Below the pieces are notes generated by a model. The model made no database searches and was not told the DNA's origin. It saw only the letters and a list, made by a program, of their open reading frames with translations. A stretch of 64,000 nucleotides of DNA from Legionella fallonii LLAP-10 (lineage in GTDB: Bacteria > Pseudomonadota > Gammaproteobacteria > Legionellales > Legionellaceae): the NCBI RefSeq assembly GCF_000953135.1, contig NZ_LN614828.1:174762-238761 (forward strand). The letters run 5' to 3'. Of this stretch, positions 23,740-33,817 are shown piece after piece. A program made the position numbers and the translations under genes. The stretch's first letter is position 1, and each line of letters starts with the position of its first letter.

Positions 23740-24050
23740 CTATTGATATTGGCGCAGACACATTTCATTCATTGAATAAAATAGCAAAAATGAATGACAC
23801 CGAATTAAATATAACTGCAGCAGAAATGCTATCATTTGGCACACGAATTTATCTGCAATCTTTAGAAAAAAAGACCGATGATTCAACTCAATTATTACTC
23901 GAAAACAGTGTTCGTTCAGTACAAATTATTACTGAAATTCTATACAGTGTATACAACAAAGATCTCTCTAAAATTGGTGCTTTTGATGCAGAAACAGCAT
24001 TGGCCATGATTGAACGGATGGTTCCAAATTTATTAAAAAAAGTATCTTAA
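23730..24050 (+). CDS. Small hypothetical protein, coupled to RHH gene (106 aa)
   Basis: Not recognised. An acidic, helical protein (ELNITAAEMLSFGTRIYLQSLEKK) whose start overlaps the preceding gene by ten bases, so the two are translationally coupled. Likely partner of the preceding DNA-binding protein in the oriT complex or in its regulation. Confidence 0.5.
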   Translation: MEVTIDIGADTFHSLNKIAKMNDTELNITAAEMLSFGTRIYLQSLEKKTDDSTQLLLENSVRSVQIITEILYSVYNKDLSKIGAFDAETALAMIERMVPNLLKKVS

Positions 24051-24132
24051 AGTACCCTTCTCATTTCGTGATTTTATGGAGATTTTTTTGAGGGGAACGT
24101 GAGTTTACTTATGAAGCCCTGGTTATGAGGAA

Positions 24133-25032
24133 TCACCAAGATAAATCATTAATAAATTCAATTAGATGATCTATGAACAACTGTAGTCGAGTTGAAATAT
24201 ACTCTCTGGATTTATACATGATATAGATGTCTGATTGAGGGTATGTTGCGTATTCTGGTAGGACTTTCACTAATTCGCCTTTTTTTAAAAAATCAGAACA
24301 AGCGAATAGGGGTATAGCTGCAATACCGACACCGGCCAAACAAGCATGCACCATCATTTCAGCTGTATTGGTCGCCATTTTACGCTGTAATTTAATGTAT
24401 CCTTTTTCCCCATTCATTGAACTATAGCGCCACAAATCTTCATTACTGTGTTTATTATAAATAATTGCTGGATAGTGGGTTAACGTTTGTGGAGAATCCG
24501 GTGTTCCATATCTATCCAATAGCGTTGGACTAGCGCATAAAATAATAGGGCAAGAATGAAGCTTTCTAGCAATTAAACGAGAATCATCGAGTATCCCAAT
24601 GCGGATAGCCGCATCAAAATTTTCTGCAATTAAATCCACTCGCCGATCATCAAATAAAACTTCTAACGCTACATTAGGGTAACGTTGCATATAGCGATTA
24701 ATAGGCTCAATGAGGTACTGAGTACCAAACGAAACGGGTAAGCTGATTTTTAGTAGTCCTGTGGGGCATGATTTAGACTCAAGAACCTCCTGTTCCGCTT
24801 CATGTAAATCACTCAAAGCTTTTTCAGCTTTCTTACTATAAGTCAAACCCTCTTCGGTCAAGCTAATCAAGCGTGTGGTTCTATTAAGTAAACGAACCCC
24901 TAGCCTATCTTCCAGAGCTTGAATTTGTTTACTAACAGCAGGTCCCGTTATACCTAAAGCATGAGCTGCTTTGATAAAGCTTTGATGTTTTACTACTTCT
25001 AAAAAGATCTCTATTTGCGATAAATGTGCCAT
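24133..25032 (-). CDS. LysR-family transcriptional regulator
   Basis: A 299-residue LTTR. It has the N-terminal winged HTH (about residues 5-63: EIFLEVVKHQSFIKAAHALGITGPAVSKQIQALEDRLGVRL) and a periplasmic-binding-like effector domain (about 90-295). The gene is divergent from a pirin and shares a 97-base intergenic region containing TAACTATTAGTTA (25038-25050), a likely autoregulatory site. The classical arrangement suggests it controls the pirin gene in response to a small molecule. Confidence 0.92.
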   Translation of the reverse strand: MAHLSQIEIFLEVVKHQSFIKAAHALGITGPAVSKQIQALEDRLGVRLLNRTTRLISLTEEGLTYSKKAEKALSDLHEAEQEVLESKSCPTGLLKISLPVSFGTQYLIEPINRYMQRYPNVALEVLFDDRRVDLIAENFDAAIRIGILDDSRLIARKLHSCPIILCASPTLLDRYGTPDSPQTLTHYPAIIYNKHSNEDLWRYSSMNGEKGYIKLQRKMATNTAEMMVHACLAGVGIAAIPLFACSDFLKKGELVKVLPEYATYPQSDIYIMYKSREYISTRLQLFIDHLIEFINDLSW

Positions 25033-25037
25033 ATTAT

Positions 25038-25050
25038 TAACTATTAGTTA
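25038..25050. promoter_or_regulatory. Palindrome TAACTATTAGTTA, possible LysR site
   Basis: A 13-bp palindrome between the LysR-type regulator and the pirin gene. LTTRs commonly bind such interrupted palindromes to control divergent targets and themselves. Confidence 0.45.
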
Positions 25051-25129
25051 CTTATCAATTAACTTTTAAGCCAATTACAATAGTTTAAAGCAATACTATA
25101 CTTCTTGGAAATACACGTTTAAAGGAACC

Positions 25130-25816
25130 ATGATGATAACTGTTTATCCTTACCGCTCTTTAGGCACTGCAAATCACGGCTGGCTTAACACCCACTACCA
25201 TTTTAGCTTTTCTGATTACTATAATCCTCAACGTATGGGGTTTGGCAATTTGAGAGTAATTAATGATGATACGATCCAACCAGGGACAGGCTTTCCTACA
25301 CATCCGCATCGAGATATGGAAATTATTACCTATGTGACACAAGGCGCTGTAACACATAAAGATTCCCAAGGAAATGAAGGCAGGACAGAAGCCGGTAATG
25401 TTCAGGTGATGACTGCGGGGACAGGCATAGCTCACTCCGAATATAACCTCGAATCAGTTGAAACAAAATTATTTCAAATATGGATAAAACCCCGGGCTAC
25501 CAACCTAAAGCCAAATTGGAAAACGCATCAATTTCCCAATAACCAAACAAGCGATTCCTTATCTTTGCTTGTATCAGGTGATGGAAATGCCCCTTTAACG
25601 ATTAATCAGAATGCAAAAATTTTTGCCGGAAATTTGGGGAGTAACAAATCCGTATCACATCACATACAAAGTAATGCTTATCTTGTAGTTACCAAGGGGA
25701 AACTGCTGGTCAACGATATTGAACTTAATCAAGGAGATGGTGCTGAAATCACAAACACCGATGTGGTAACACTACATGCATCCATGGAAAGCAACTTATT
25801 ATTAATTGAAGTTTAA
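25130..25816 (+). CDS. Pirin family protein (bicupin)
   Basis: A 228-residue protein of the YhhW/YhaK class. The N-terminal cupin (about residues 45-125) has HPHRDMEIITYVTQGAVTHKD with the metal-binding His and Glu residues, and GNVQVMTAGTGIAHSEYN. The C-terminal cupin is more diverged. Such proteins bind a metal and some have quercetin 2,3-dioxygenase activity. The true substrate is usually unknown. It is divergent from a LysR-type regulator that probably controls it. Confidence 0.92.
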   Translation: MMITVYPYRSLGTANHGWLNTHYHFSFSDYYNPQRMGFGNLRVINDDTIQPGTGFPTHPHRDMEIITYVTQGAVTHKDSQGNEGRTEAGNVQVMTAGTGIAHSEYNLESVETKLFQIWIKPRATNLKPNWKTHQFPNNQTSDSLSLLVSGDGNAPLTINQNAKIFAGNLGSNKSVSHHIQSNAYLVVTKGKLLVNDIELNQGDGAEITNTDVVTLHASMESNLLLIEV

Positions 25817-26011
25817 AAATTAATGTTCTGATAAGCCCCTGGATGGTTGATGACAAACCTTTTTCAGCCTCCTTCCATGGTGTCTTTAATAGGGCATGTT
25901 GCAACATGAGGTAAATACTTATTACTTTATTATCTTGAGGCAAAATAACCTCATTTAATTCATAAAATAGCGAAAAACCCTATGTTTATAAGAAATAATT
26001 TTATTAAAAGA

Positions 26012-26041
26012 TTGAAAAAATCATATGAACCACCCTATAAT
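26012..26041 (+). promoter_or_regulatory. Promoter of the abiF RNA
   Basis: -35 TTGAAA (26012-26017) and consensus -10 TATAAT (26036-26041) with an 18-base spacer. Transcription is expected to start near 26048. Confidence 0.75.
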
Positions 26042-26047
26042 TAGGGT

Positions 26048-26104
26048 AACACAACCGCCACGCCTAGAGGACATTAGTCCTTGCGTAACCTTGGCGGTTT
26101 TTTT
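26048..26104 (+). ncRNA. Structured small RNA upstream of abiF (abiF-type RNA)
   Basis: About 57 nucleotides. The outer stem AACCGCCA (26053-26060) pairs with TGGCGGTT (26092-26099), then ACGC with GCGT, then AGGAC (26068-26072) with GTCCT (26077-26081) around ATTA. It ends in seven T at 26098-26104, a rho-independent terminator. A strong promoter precedes it and the abiF gene follows 12 bases after the T-run. A structured RNA at this position upstream of abiF genes is a known RNA motif, and such RNAs have been proposed to act as antitoxins. The exact 5' end is inferred. Confidence 0.82.
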
Positions 26105-26116
26105 ATATAGATTGCT

Positions 26117-27046
26117 ATGACTCATTCTCTCATTCAATATCTCAAACCAGCCCTAAGTTTCCAAGCCCAACTAGAGAAACTCCAAACAAAAGGCCTTATT
26201 ATAAATAATTGGCCAACGGCTCTGCAAAGTCTTTCTAATACCAATTATTATCGACTGAGTGCCTACTGCTTGCCATTTAAACGCTCAAATCCATCAGGCT
26301 ATATCACTGAACAGTTTCAAGAAAATGTTACATTCGAACATGTCATAGGGCTCTACGAATTCGATCGCAAGCTAAGATTACTAATAATGGATGGACTAGA
26401 ACGAATTGAAATTTCGATAAGGACTAGTATTGCTTACCATCTTGCTCATAGTTATGGCGCATTTGCTTTGTCGAATCCTGAAAACTTCCACCAACAATTT
26501 GATCACAACGCATGGTTAACGCAAATTAATAATGAAATAAAACGTTCCAGAGAGTACTTTATTGAGCATTATAAAAATAAATACCTCGGTTATCCTAAGC
26601 TGCCTGTATGGATGGCAATAGAAGTTTTATCCTTTGGTTCCCTGTCTGTCTTATTTAAAGGTCTTAAAAATGAAGACAAAAGGATCATTGCTGAACGTTA
26701 TAAGCTACATCCAAAAACGTTGGCCAATTGGCTATACTTTCTAACCTATATAAGAAATATATGCGCTCACCATAGCCGTCTATGGAATAAAGATTTAGCC
26801 ATTAAACCCAAGATTGATGCCATTAATCAGCTTTGGCTGCCCCCCATTACACCAAGAAATGATCGTTCATATATCATCTTGTTAATCATCAAAAAATTAC
26901 TAACCACCGCAGGAAATGGCGTAGATTGGGCCATTTTATCTGAGAAGCTTATTCAGCCTATTCTTGAACAATATGATTGGGCACATGAGAGCATGGGAAT
27001 TCCACGAAACTGGTTAGAGCACCCCTTGTGGAAAGAAGTTCCTTAA
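26117..27046 (+). CDS. abiF: AbiF/AbiD-like abortive infection protein (Abi_2 family, HEPN)
   Basis: A 309-residue protein. The Abi_2 pattern SFQAQLEKLQTKGLIINNW, then NYYRLSAYCLPFK, then FEHVIGLYEFDRKLRLLIMDGLERIEISIRT covers the N-terminal third. The C-terminal part has the HEPN catalytic motif RNICAHHSRLWN (about residues 214-225; R-x4-H). HEPN proteins are RNases that cleave RNA when activated. Abi proteins stop phage by killing or stalling the infected cell. A structured RNA with its own promoter lies directly upstream, so toxin level or activity is probably set by that RNA. It is accessory cargo between the oriT block and the tra operon. Confidence 0.92.
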   Translation: MTHSLIQYLKPALSFQAQLEKLQTKGLIINNWPTALQSLSNTNYYRLSAYCLPFKRSNPSGYITEQFQENVTFEHVIGLYEFDRKLRLLIMDGLERIEISIRTSIAYHLAHSYGAFALSNPENFHQQFDHNAWLTQINNEIKRSREYFIEHYKNKYLGYPKLPVWMAIEVLSFGSLSVLFKGLKNEDKRIIAERYKLHPKTLANWLYFLTYIRNICAHHSRLWNKDLAIKPKIDAINQLWLPPITPRNDRSYIILLIIKKLLTTAGNGVDWAILSEKLIQPILEQYDWAHESMGIPRNWLEHPLWKEVP

Positions 27047-27129
27047 TCACATTGGCCGCCACACTAAGATAAACGAATCCTAATAGCTTGTTCAAAAAGA
27101 TAACTCACCTGATTTCTGATTAAACCAAC

Positions 27130-27849
27130 TCACTTTGAATGAACATCTTTATAAGTTAGCATGTCGAATAGTTGCTCCTCTCGTTCAGGAGTGAAACCAC
27201 ACGTTTTACCCCATTCCTTGGGGTTTTCGTAGGTGCCAAATAACATATCCCACCATACGATATCCCCATAATTATTTTTATGCCGATTGAATTGATGGTG
27301 AATTCGGTGCATCTCTGGACGTTGAAATATATATCCTATCCACCGAGGGGTTTTAACATTGGTATGGTAGAAAAACTCACCTATCGCAGTGCATGCGGTA
27401 TACACCATACCCGCCTCAAGGGATAGACCAAGAACTGTATAGACAAGCAGGCTGCCAATAATAGAGTTCACAATCATCTCGCCTGGATGTTTGTAAAATG
27501 ACGTAATGACCTCAAGTCTTTGAGGGCTATGGTGGATTTGATGAAACCCAACCCATAAAAAATCAAATTCATGACGCGCCCTATGCCACCAATAAAACAC
27601 AAACGTTGCGATAAAATAGGCAATAAAACCACCTGCGTAAGAAGGTAAATAGTGCGACATATGAAAAATGGACCAAGAAGAAAACCATAATTCCCAGGTA
27701 TAACCCGCCAATGTAACAACTCCAATTTGCACTAAATTAAGCAATACCACCCTAATAGGCCAGGTTGTAACATGAGGTAACTTCCAACCAGGTGCTAACC
27801 GCTCGATTACAAAGCAGATTAGGAACAAAGCAAATACAATTTTTAGCAT
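27130..27849 (-). CDS. Sterol desaturase / fatty acid hydroxylase family protein
   Basis: A 239-residue integral membrane di-iron enzyme. It has several hydrophobic helices and the three His boxes of the superfamily: HRARH, HQIHH and HRIHH. These bind the two iron ions that activate oxygen for hydroxylation or desaturation of a lipid. The substrate is not known. I start at 27849, where GGAG precedes the ATG by six bases. The frame is open to 27903. It ends the leftward cargo before the traI end and is not part of the transfer machinery. Confidence 0.88.
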   Translation of the reverse strand: MLKIVFALFLICFVIERLAPGWKLPHVTTWPIRVVLLNLVQIGVVTLAGYTWELWFSSWSIFHMSHYLPSYAGGFIAYFIATFVFYWWHRARHEFDFLWVGFHQIHHSPQRLEVITSFYKHPGEMIVNSIIGSLLVYTVLGLSLEAGMVYTACTAIGEFFYHTNVKTPRWIGYIFQRPEMHRIHHQFNRHKNNYGDIVWWDMLFGTYENPKEWGKTCGFTPEREEQLFDMLTYKDVHSK

Positions 27850-27928
27850 AGTAAACTCCATTAAGCATAATACCTTAGTGAAAAAATAGTGCAGAACAGT
27901 CATGATTCATGGCTATTGATTTTTAAAT

Positions 27929-30900
27929 TTAAAGCTCTCGCTCCATTTCTCGATTAGGCTGTGATTTATTAAAAGTACGGTTACGTTCTACAAGTTCTCT
28001 GTGATGCACGCGCTCTTTAATTCCATGAATTAACCCTTGATTGAGCCGTATAAACTCATTGTCATTTTGTGTATTCAGTTTGCGATCCTGCTTTATCAAC
28101 GACTGAATGCTCTTATCTTGATTTATTTTTTTGAGCTCCGATTCTTTGTTCTCTAAAGCACATTGTTTTTTAAATTCCTCTAAACTCATGAGCCGGTTTA
28201 ATTGTTTTTTTAGCCCGTCCTTTCCTTCCTTAACAAGCACATCGTTTAAATCGGTATTTTCTTTTTTAGGGATCATAATGGACACCTGGATACCAGAATC
28301 ATGTAATCGCTGAGCGGCTTTTATAATCGTATTGGTTTGTTCATTTTTTGCGTATTTATAGGTGTCTTTTCCATCATTATCCAAACAAATAATCACTTGT
28401 TTAGGACTATCTTTTGGATCAATATTTGAAAAATTGGCTTTCCCCAATACAGCATACACACGCGCATGTTCATTGGCTTGAAGTATACTTAATCCTGTCT
28501 CAACCCCTTCGGTAAAATACGCAATATCGCCTTTACCCTGGTGATTTAAATTAACAAAATAATTGCTGATTGAACCAAATGTTTGTTTCACCGCCACACA
28601 CGACTTATCCTTATTAGCCGATTGAGGGTCTAGTTTAGTAACCTGAACATGATGTATGTTACCTTGTTCGTCCTTACTAAAAGCCAATAGTGCGGGAACA
28701 TGCTTTTGTCCATCTTCGGTCTTGGTATATACCGAACTACAATACCGCAGATCAGCATGCTCATAATGAGCCAGTCCACGATGTATAATTAAGTATTTTT
28801 CAGCAATAGTTCCTTTAATAGGCTGTGATTTTTGAAATAATGCTTGAGCCAATTGACGCCTCCCTTCGTTCATTGGCTTCTCTTTTCGTTCACTCAATTT
28901 TTGTGGTGCCTTACGTTCGTGCTCAGGGATATAATGGATAAATCGCGCGGCATATTCCAAGGTTTCTTTAAAGTCAGACAGTACTTGTTCCCTCTCAATT
29001 AAATGGAATAGATTGCCCGATTCTTCCGTTTCAAAGTTATGCCATAAACCTGAATTAAGCTCTATTTTAAGACTTCCCAGAGAACCATAGCGATATACAT
29101 TTTTAGTAGAGAGTTTAGGATTGGGTTCTCCTAAAAGGCTTTTTACTAAAGAATCAGAGACGTTCAATAATCCTTTATACAGTTCATCCGCATTAATAGA
29201 CGGCTTTTGAGAAGATTCGTATTTTTTTACGGGTCGAGAATCGTTTCTCTGCTCCTTAGCCTCTTCCAAAATAGGTTCTTGAGCGCGATCCATTAACTGT
29301 GTACTGATTCGTTGCTGTTTCTGTTGCTTCAAGCGATAAGCCTCTTCGGTCAATACAGCAGAGGTTTTATCCGCATCGCGTTGTTTTAATGGATCTTCGA
29401 GTCTATTGACCAACCCTTCAAAATTATCAGTATAAAAAGTTGCTTGATGACTGGCACGAGTTGCATCAATTTCATGAGATCGGTGGGTAGTTACCACAAG
29501 ACGATCTTCCAATTCCAAAGCAATCATGAACTTGGAGGTAGCACCCTGGCTGGAATAAGCTGTATTTGTATAAGCATAATCCCAATGAAGATCTGATTGT
29601 TCCTTTAAATTAAGCGTTACCTGATTTTTATTGTTGCTTAATCCTACTGTTTTACCAAAAACCTGTGTGACCGTATATTCTTCATTGGCAATAATGCCAC
29701 GAGCATCATCATTTCGCTTTAACCGAATCCGATCCCCTGAGGCTAAAGGCCGTTCGTGCAATTTATAAAAGGAAGGCATTGTTTTGGGTAAAATAGAAGC
29801 ACTGATTGTAAACGCAACCTGCGACGCATCAACACAGAACAATTTATTTGCTTCACTATCAATGGCTTTGACGGTGAAATACTCGTCCTTTTTAGCCACT
29901 GAATAGTTTTTACCAAACCGAATGACATCGCCTGGTTCAAAAGAATGTGCTTGTATCTGGTCGGCCTGATCCAGGCTGATTGGAAATAAGCGCTTACACA
30001 ATATATCTTGACTGTGTAGTTGATGTTGCTTGCGCAAACCATCACGCAGTAACACTTCAATGGGTGTTCTATCCTCGTGCGCATGAGCAACTATTAGCGT
30101 ATTTTTTTGACACTCATGGGTTCGGCTGAGAAAATCATCAGCGATAGCACGATAAATGGATTTATAGTCCTTCTTTCCTTCCTCATCAGTACAATTAATT
30201 TCAACCAGTGATGAATGATTCAATCCCTGTATCGATGTTTTTCGCTGCACATACTCTTCAGGATCGATGTTTTTTATGAGTTCAAAAGCCTTGCTAATTT
30301 CTCTACGTGATGCAAACTCCGCTGCTTTTCTTAATTCAGGGTTCGGATTTTGACGCACAATCTCCGTCATAAACGCTGTTTTTTGCAATTGGCTTTTGAT
30401 AGTGAGCTCGTGAGGAATTCCTGAGGCCAGCGATTGCAACTGCGTAATATCCCCTGTAAACACCATTCGCGATTGAGCGTCAATGCACTTTTGCTGTAAG
30501 GCATGGTACTTCTCATTATCAATCATGGAACTCTCATCCACAATGACTAAGTGACTGGCACCCAACCCACCGTCATTGCGTAAAAAACTATCCACGGTTT
30601 GTGCCTGGATACCATTTGCATTGAGCTCTTCTACGGCTTTATGCGTCGGTGCAAGTCCAAGGACTTGAAATTGATTGTTTTCAGCAATGTCCTTCACATG
30701 CCGCATCATCGTGGTCTTACCCACACCAGCAAGCCCTTGAATGGATACAAACCGATCGGATGTGCTCACCACCAACGTTATGGCGTCTTTTTGTCCTTGC
30801 GTTAAGGTTTCAGGTAAAGACAAAAGCTTTTGCGCAGAAGGCTCAATGGGCTTTACTGTATTTTGCTCTTTGTAATTAGCCTTAAGTATCTCTTCTTCAA

Positions 30901-33802
30901 TGTGTAATGCCTCTTTGGTCGTCCAATAGGTATCCAAATGAACAAGAGAATCGGCCATTCGTCCTTTCAGTAATGGGGCAATGTCTTCAAAATCTGCCTC
31001 TCCTAATGCATGCATTAAAGCATGGGTTATTAAATCACTGTGTTTAAAAGCCGCATTGCGTTCCGTGCATTTAGCAAGCGCATACGTGAGTGCTGTGGCT
31101 GCAATGCCCTCTTTATCTTCTGGTTTCAGACTCAGATGATGAATTAACGAGTTGATTTCTCGCGCCAAAGCTTTATTGGCATAGGCCATATCACGATAGA
31201 CTAAATCGGGCTTTTTTTGTTGCACATCATAAGCAGTCCATTTCAATTGCTCTTTTTCTAAAAAACGCTGTGCTTTTTGTTCATCATCCGTAAATAAAAG
31301 CACCTGCTGCGCGTTTTCACCAATTTCTCCGATGAGATTACGATTGATCTGGTACGGTCTTGCCGCCATAAACACTTGTGTGGTGTCTGGTTTTATCTCA
31401 TGCGGTTTTTTACAATAATCATAATCAAAATGATGTTCGGACAACGCTTTATTAGTCAAAAATAAGGTGTTGGACTCATGGCGAACATAAATCCCCTCTT
31501 CAGTAATTTTTGACACAACAAACGAACTCTTAGGCGCATATTTAACGCGCTGATGAACTAGGGATTGTTCATTGATTAACCGCTCACCAACAGCGACTTC
31601 CAGTATTTTTTCTCGTGATACACGAAAGTCTTCTTTGGTATCATAAGCAAACAGGCTAATCTTGCCCTGGGCATTTTCTAAATACAGCCCCTTGGCACCA
31701 ACGTCACACACCTTATAGTGCTTCGGTATTCGCCCTTCATTATAAAACGTAATTTTATCACCCGCTTTATAAGAGTGGGCGTATCCTTTTTCCGTTTGTG
31801 TCATAGCGGCTGTTGCCAAAACCGTGACCCTTTTCATTTGCCTAGATAACTGACCCTGTTGCACAAGCCCTTCTCGTATCTGGTTCGTCAAGGCCTCTTT
31901 TTGTTTGTTATTCAAGGCAACCAACGCACTTTTTTGCTGCTGTTCTGGCGTCAATTGAAGCCAAGCGGAACTCATGGATTCATTAGCTTGTTTTCCAATC
32001 GAGAGCTTGAGCTCCCCTTTGATAGGGGCTGTTAACGATTTATACGAATGAATATCATGCTCTTTTAAAACCTTAATCGGATTTCCTGCACTAAAACCCA
32101 AGGTTCCTGCCGCGTTGTTCAATAAAATGAGTTTACTTTGACTTGCTTGAGTAATATCGCTTAACTCAGATAAATCATCAAAAGAAAGTTTTTGCGCATC
32201 ATGAACAATCACTAAATCTTGCTTTTTTCTCGTAAACGGTGACGCTTTGATGTGTTTTCCATAATGATATTGAAACCCAGACACCGTATGTACAATATCG
32301 TCTTTAAACAAATTTTTAATCCTGGAAATAAATCCTGTATCCAAATGTTTGATGTCTGCTCGAAGTTGCTGTGTTTTTAGACTGCCTGGATGCAACACAT
32401 AGGAATTGAGTTGATGTGCTTCCGCAAGATTCACCATGTCTTGAATCAGCTCTTTTTCGCACCGAAAACCCTCTACATCAATGATTTGAATGCGCTCGCT
32501 ATTTTTAAATACCTGGGAAGAGAGCCCGTGATTTGGTACTGGAATCGAAAAACTTACTTTTAACTCGTTGGTAGTTTTTGCAATAAAGTCCTTCTCGCGT
32601 GTAAGAAGATGCGCCGTTGTATAATATTCCAAGGGTTTCCCCTGAAGTGCCTCTGCAGACAAAAGAGATTCAATTTCTCGCTCAATGTCCTCATGACCCA
32701 CAAGACCTGCTGAAAAAGTCATGGCCTGACGCACCAAAGCCCCATGCTGGATTTGAGTTGAATATTCGGACAAATGAACCAGCGCATCATTCACGGCTTT
32801 TTGCGCATCAGGACTTAAAGGTGTGGTATGCGTGCGTTCAACCGCTCCTCGCCCAATATTTAATTTGGATTCCTGGATTATCCCCCTCAAATCAATACCA
32901 AGCTCTTTAATTTCGTCTACCCACTGTTGATGCAGTGCTTGGCTGTCTATTTCCACTTTTGGGTTACGCGTTGATAAATTAGATTTCTCGGCAGCCTTTG
33001 CACTGTTTGTGCCACGCTCCTTCATATCATCAAGAATCTGTACGCGCCTTTTGGATGTAGCAGTAATAGCTTCATCACTAATACCAACCACCTCAAAATT
33101 ACCGTACCGGTCTTTAATGCGAATATCGTAGCCCAACTCCTTAACTTTTTTTGCTAAAGAGGACATGTATACCAATCCCAAATAATGCTGGTTGGAATAA
33201 ATTAATTCACGAAAACCATGATCAAGATGTTCTTTATCGTGTTTCGCTCGTGAGGATAAAGAACGCCATAATCCATCGGAACGTTCGGTCATATTGAGTA
33301 TAGGTAGATGGGTGTGCAAATCGGGATCTAATTCACGTGACGTCGTATGAACAAACATGGCTGCTACTAAATTACGGGTTTTTTCAAATGTAGTTTCACC
33401 ATTAAATGTAATGCGTGCTTCTGCGGCGAGCTGTTCAATGCGACCAAAGGTAATATTCACGGCTTCTTGATGGGCTTGCAGCAAGCGCTCATCCTTCCCC
33501 ACCAAAGCTAAAATGGATACGGACTTAGGTGCTGATAAAGTCACATCGGTCCCAGGTCTATGCTGACGCTCACCCTTATCGATAATACCCAGCAATTGCC
33601 CACTGGGTAATTGTCCGTCTAGTAACTGCAAAAATTGCGACGGCTCAATTTGACCGGACAATTGTAACTTTTGCGCACCATTGCCTATCCATCGAGACAG
33701 ACTATTAAGCGAATCTCGATCGCTTAAATAATAATTATCTTGATTGGTGTAATAATGCACCGCGTCTTTGGCCGCACTTATTTTATTTAAGGTCAGCATC
33801 AT
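27929..33802 (-). CDS. traI: TraI conjugative relaxase-helicase with C-terminal TOPRIM domain
   Basis: A 1957-residue MOBF relaxase. The N-terminal 300 residues show the catalytic Tyr pairs (HYYTNQDNYYLS, about 16-27) and the His triad (FVHTTSRELDPDLHTH, about 148-163). They cut one strand at oriT and stay bound to its 5' end. RecD-like helicase regions follow, with a Walker A (GLAGVGKTT, about residue 1020) and DESSM. Unlike F TraI (1756 residues), the C-terminus has a primase-like segment (about 1560-1640) and a TOPRIM fold (EGVETGLSIL at about 1760 and CLDNDG), which suggests priming or handling of the transferred strand. GGGAGGT sits right before ATGATG, so 33799 is an alternative start. 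It is the last gene of the transfer operon. Confidence 0.95.
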   Translation of the reverse strand: MMLTLNKISAAKDAVHYYTNQDNYYLSDRDSLNSLSRWIGNGAQKLQLSGQIEPSQFLQLLDGQLPSGQLLGIIDKGERQHRPGTDVTLSAPKSVSILALVGKDERLLQAHQEAVNITFGRIEQLAAEARITFNGETTFEKTRNLVAAMFVHTTSRELDPDLHTHLPILNMTERSDGLWRSLSSRAKHDKEHLDHGFRELIYSNQHYLGLVYMSSLAKKVKELGYDIRIKDRYGNFEVVGISDEAITATSKRRVQILDDMKERGTNSAKAAEKSNLSTRNPKVEIDSQALHQQWVDEIKELGIDLRGIIQESKLNIGRGAVERTHTTPLSPDAQKAVNDALVHLSEYSTQIQHGALVRQAMTFSAGLVGHEDIEREIESLLSAEALQGKPLEYYTTAHLLTREKDFIAKTTNELKVSFSIPVPNHGLSSQVFKNSERIQIIDVEGFRCEKELIQDMVNLAEAHQLNSYVLHPGSLKTQQLRADIKHLDTGFISRIKNLFKDDIVHTVSGFQYHYGKHIKASPFTRKKQDLVIVHDAQKLSFDDLSELSDITQASQSKLILLNNAAGTLGFSAGNPIKVLKEHDIHSYKSLTAPIKGELKLSIGKQANESMSSAWLQLTPEQQQKSALVALNNKQKEALTNQIREGLVQQGQLSRQMKRVTVLATAAMTQTEKGYAHSYKAGDKITFYNEGRIPKHYKVCDVGAKGLYLENAQGKISLFAYDTKEDFRVSREKILEVAVGERLINEQSLVHQRVKYAPKSSFVVSKITEEGIYVRHESNTLFLTNKALSEHHFDYDYCKKPHEIKPDTTQVFMAARPYQINRNLIGEIGENAQQVLLFTDDEQKAQRFLEKEQLKWTAYDVQQKKPDLVYRDMAYANKALAREINSLIHHLSLKPEDKEGIAATALTYALAKCTERNAAFKHSDLITHALMHALGEADFEDIAPLLKGRMADSLVHLDTYWTTKEALHIEEEILKANYKEQNTVKPIEPSAQKLLSLPETLTQGQKDAITLVVSTSDRFVSIQGLAGVGKTTMMRHVKDIAENNQFQVLGLAPTHKAVEELNANGIQAQTVDSFLRNDGGLGASHLVIVDESSMIDNEKYHALQQKCIDAQSRMVFTGDITQLQSLASGIPHELTIKSQLQKTAFMTEIVRQNPNPELRKAAEFASRREISKAFELIKNIDPEEYVQRKTSIQGLNHSSLVEINCTDEEGKKDYKSIYRAIADDFLSRTHECQKNTLIVAHAHEDRTPIEVLLRDGLRKQHQLHSQDILCKRLFPISLDQADQIQAHSFEPGDVIRFGKNYSVAKKDEYFTVKAIDSEANKLFCVDASQVAFTISASILPKTMPSFYKLHERPLASGDRIRLKRNDDARGIIANEEYTVTQVFGKTVGLSNNKNQVTLNLKEQSDLHWDYAYTNTAYSSQGATSKFMIALELEDRLVVTTHRSHEIDATRASHQATFYTDNFEGLVNRLEDPLKQRDADKTSAVLTEEAYRLKQQKQQRISTQLMDRAQEPILEEAKEQRNDSRPVKKYESSQKPSINADELYKGLLNVSDSLVKSLLGEPNPKLSTKNVYRYGSLGSLKIELNSGLWHNFETEESGNLFHLIEREQVLSDFKETLEYAARFIHYIPEHERKAPQKLSERKEKPMNEGRRQLAQALFQKSQPIKGTIAEKYLIIHRGLAHYEHADLRYCSSVYTKTEDGQKHVPALLAFSKDEQGNIHHVQVTKLDPQSANKDKSCVAVKQTFGSISNYFVNLNHQGKGDIAYFTEGVETGLSILQANEHARVYAVLGKANFSNIDPKDSPKQVIICLDNDGKDTYKYAKNEQTNTIIKAAQRLHDSGIQVSIMIPKKENTDLNDVLVKEGKDGLKKQLNRLMSLEEFKKQCALENKESELKKINQDKSIQSLIKQDRKLNTQNDNEFIRLNQGLIHGIKERVHHRELVERNRTFNKSQPNREMEREL

Positions 33803-33817
33803 ACCTCCCTGGATGAC

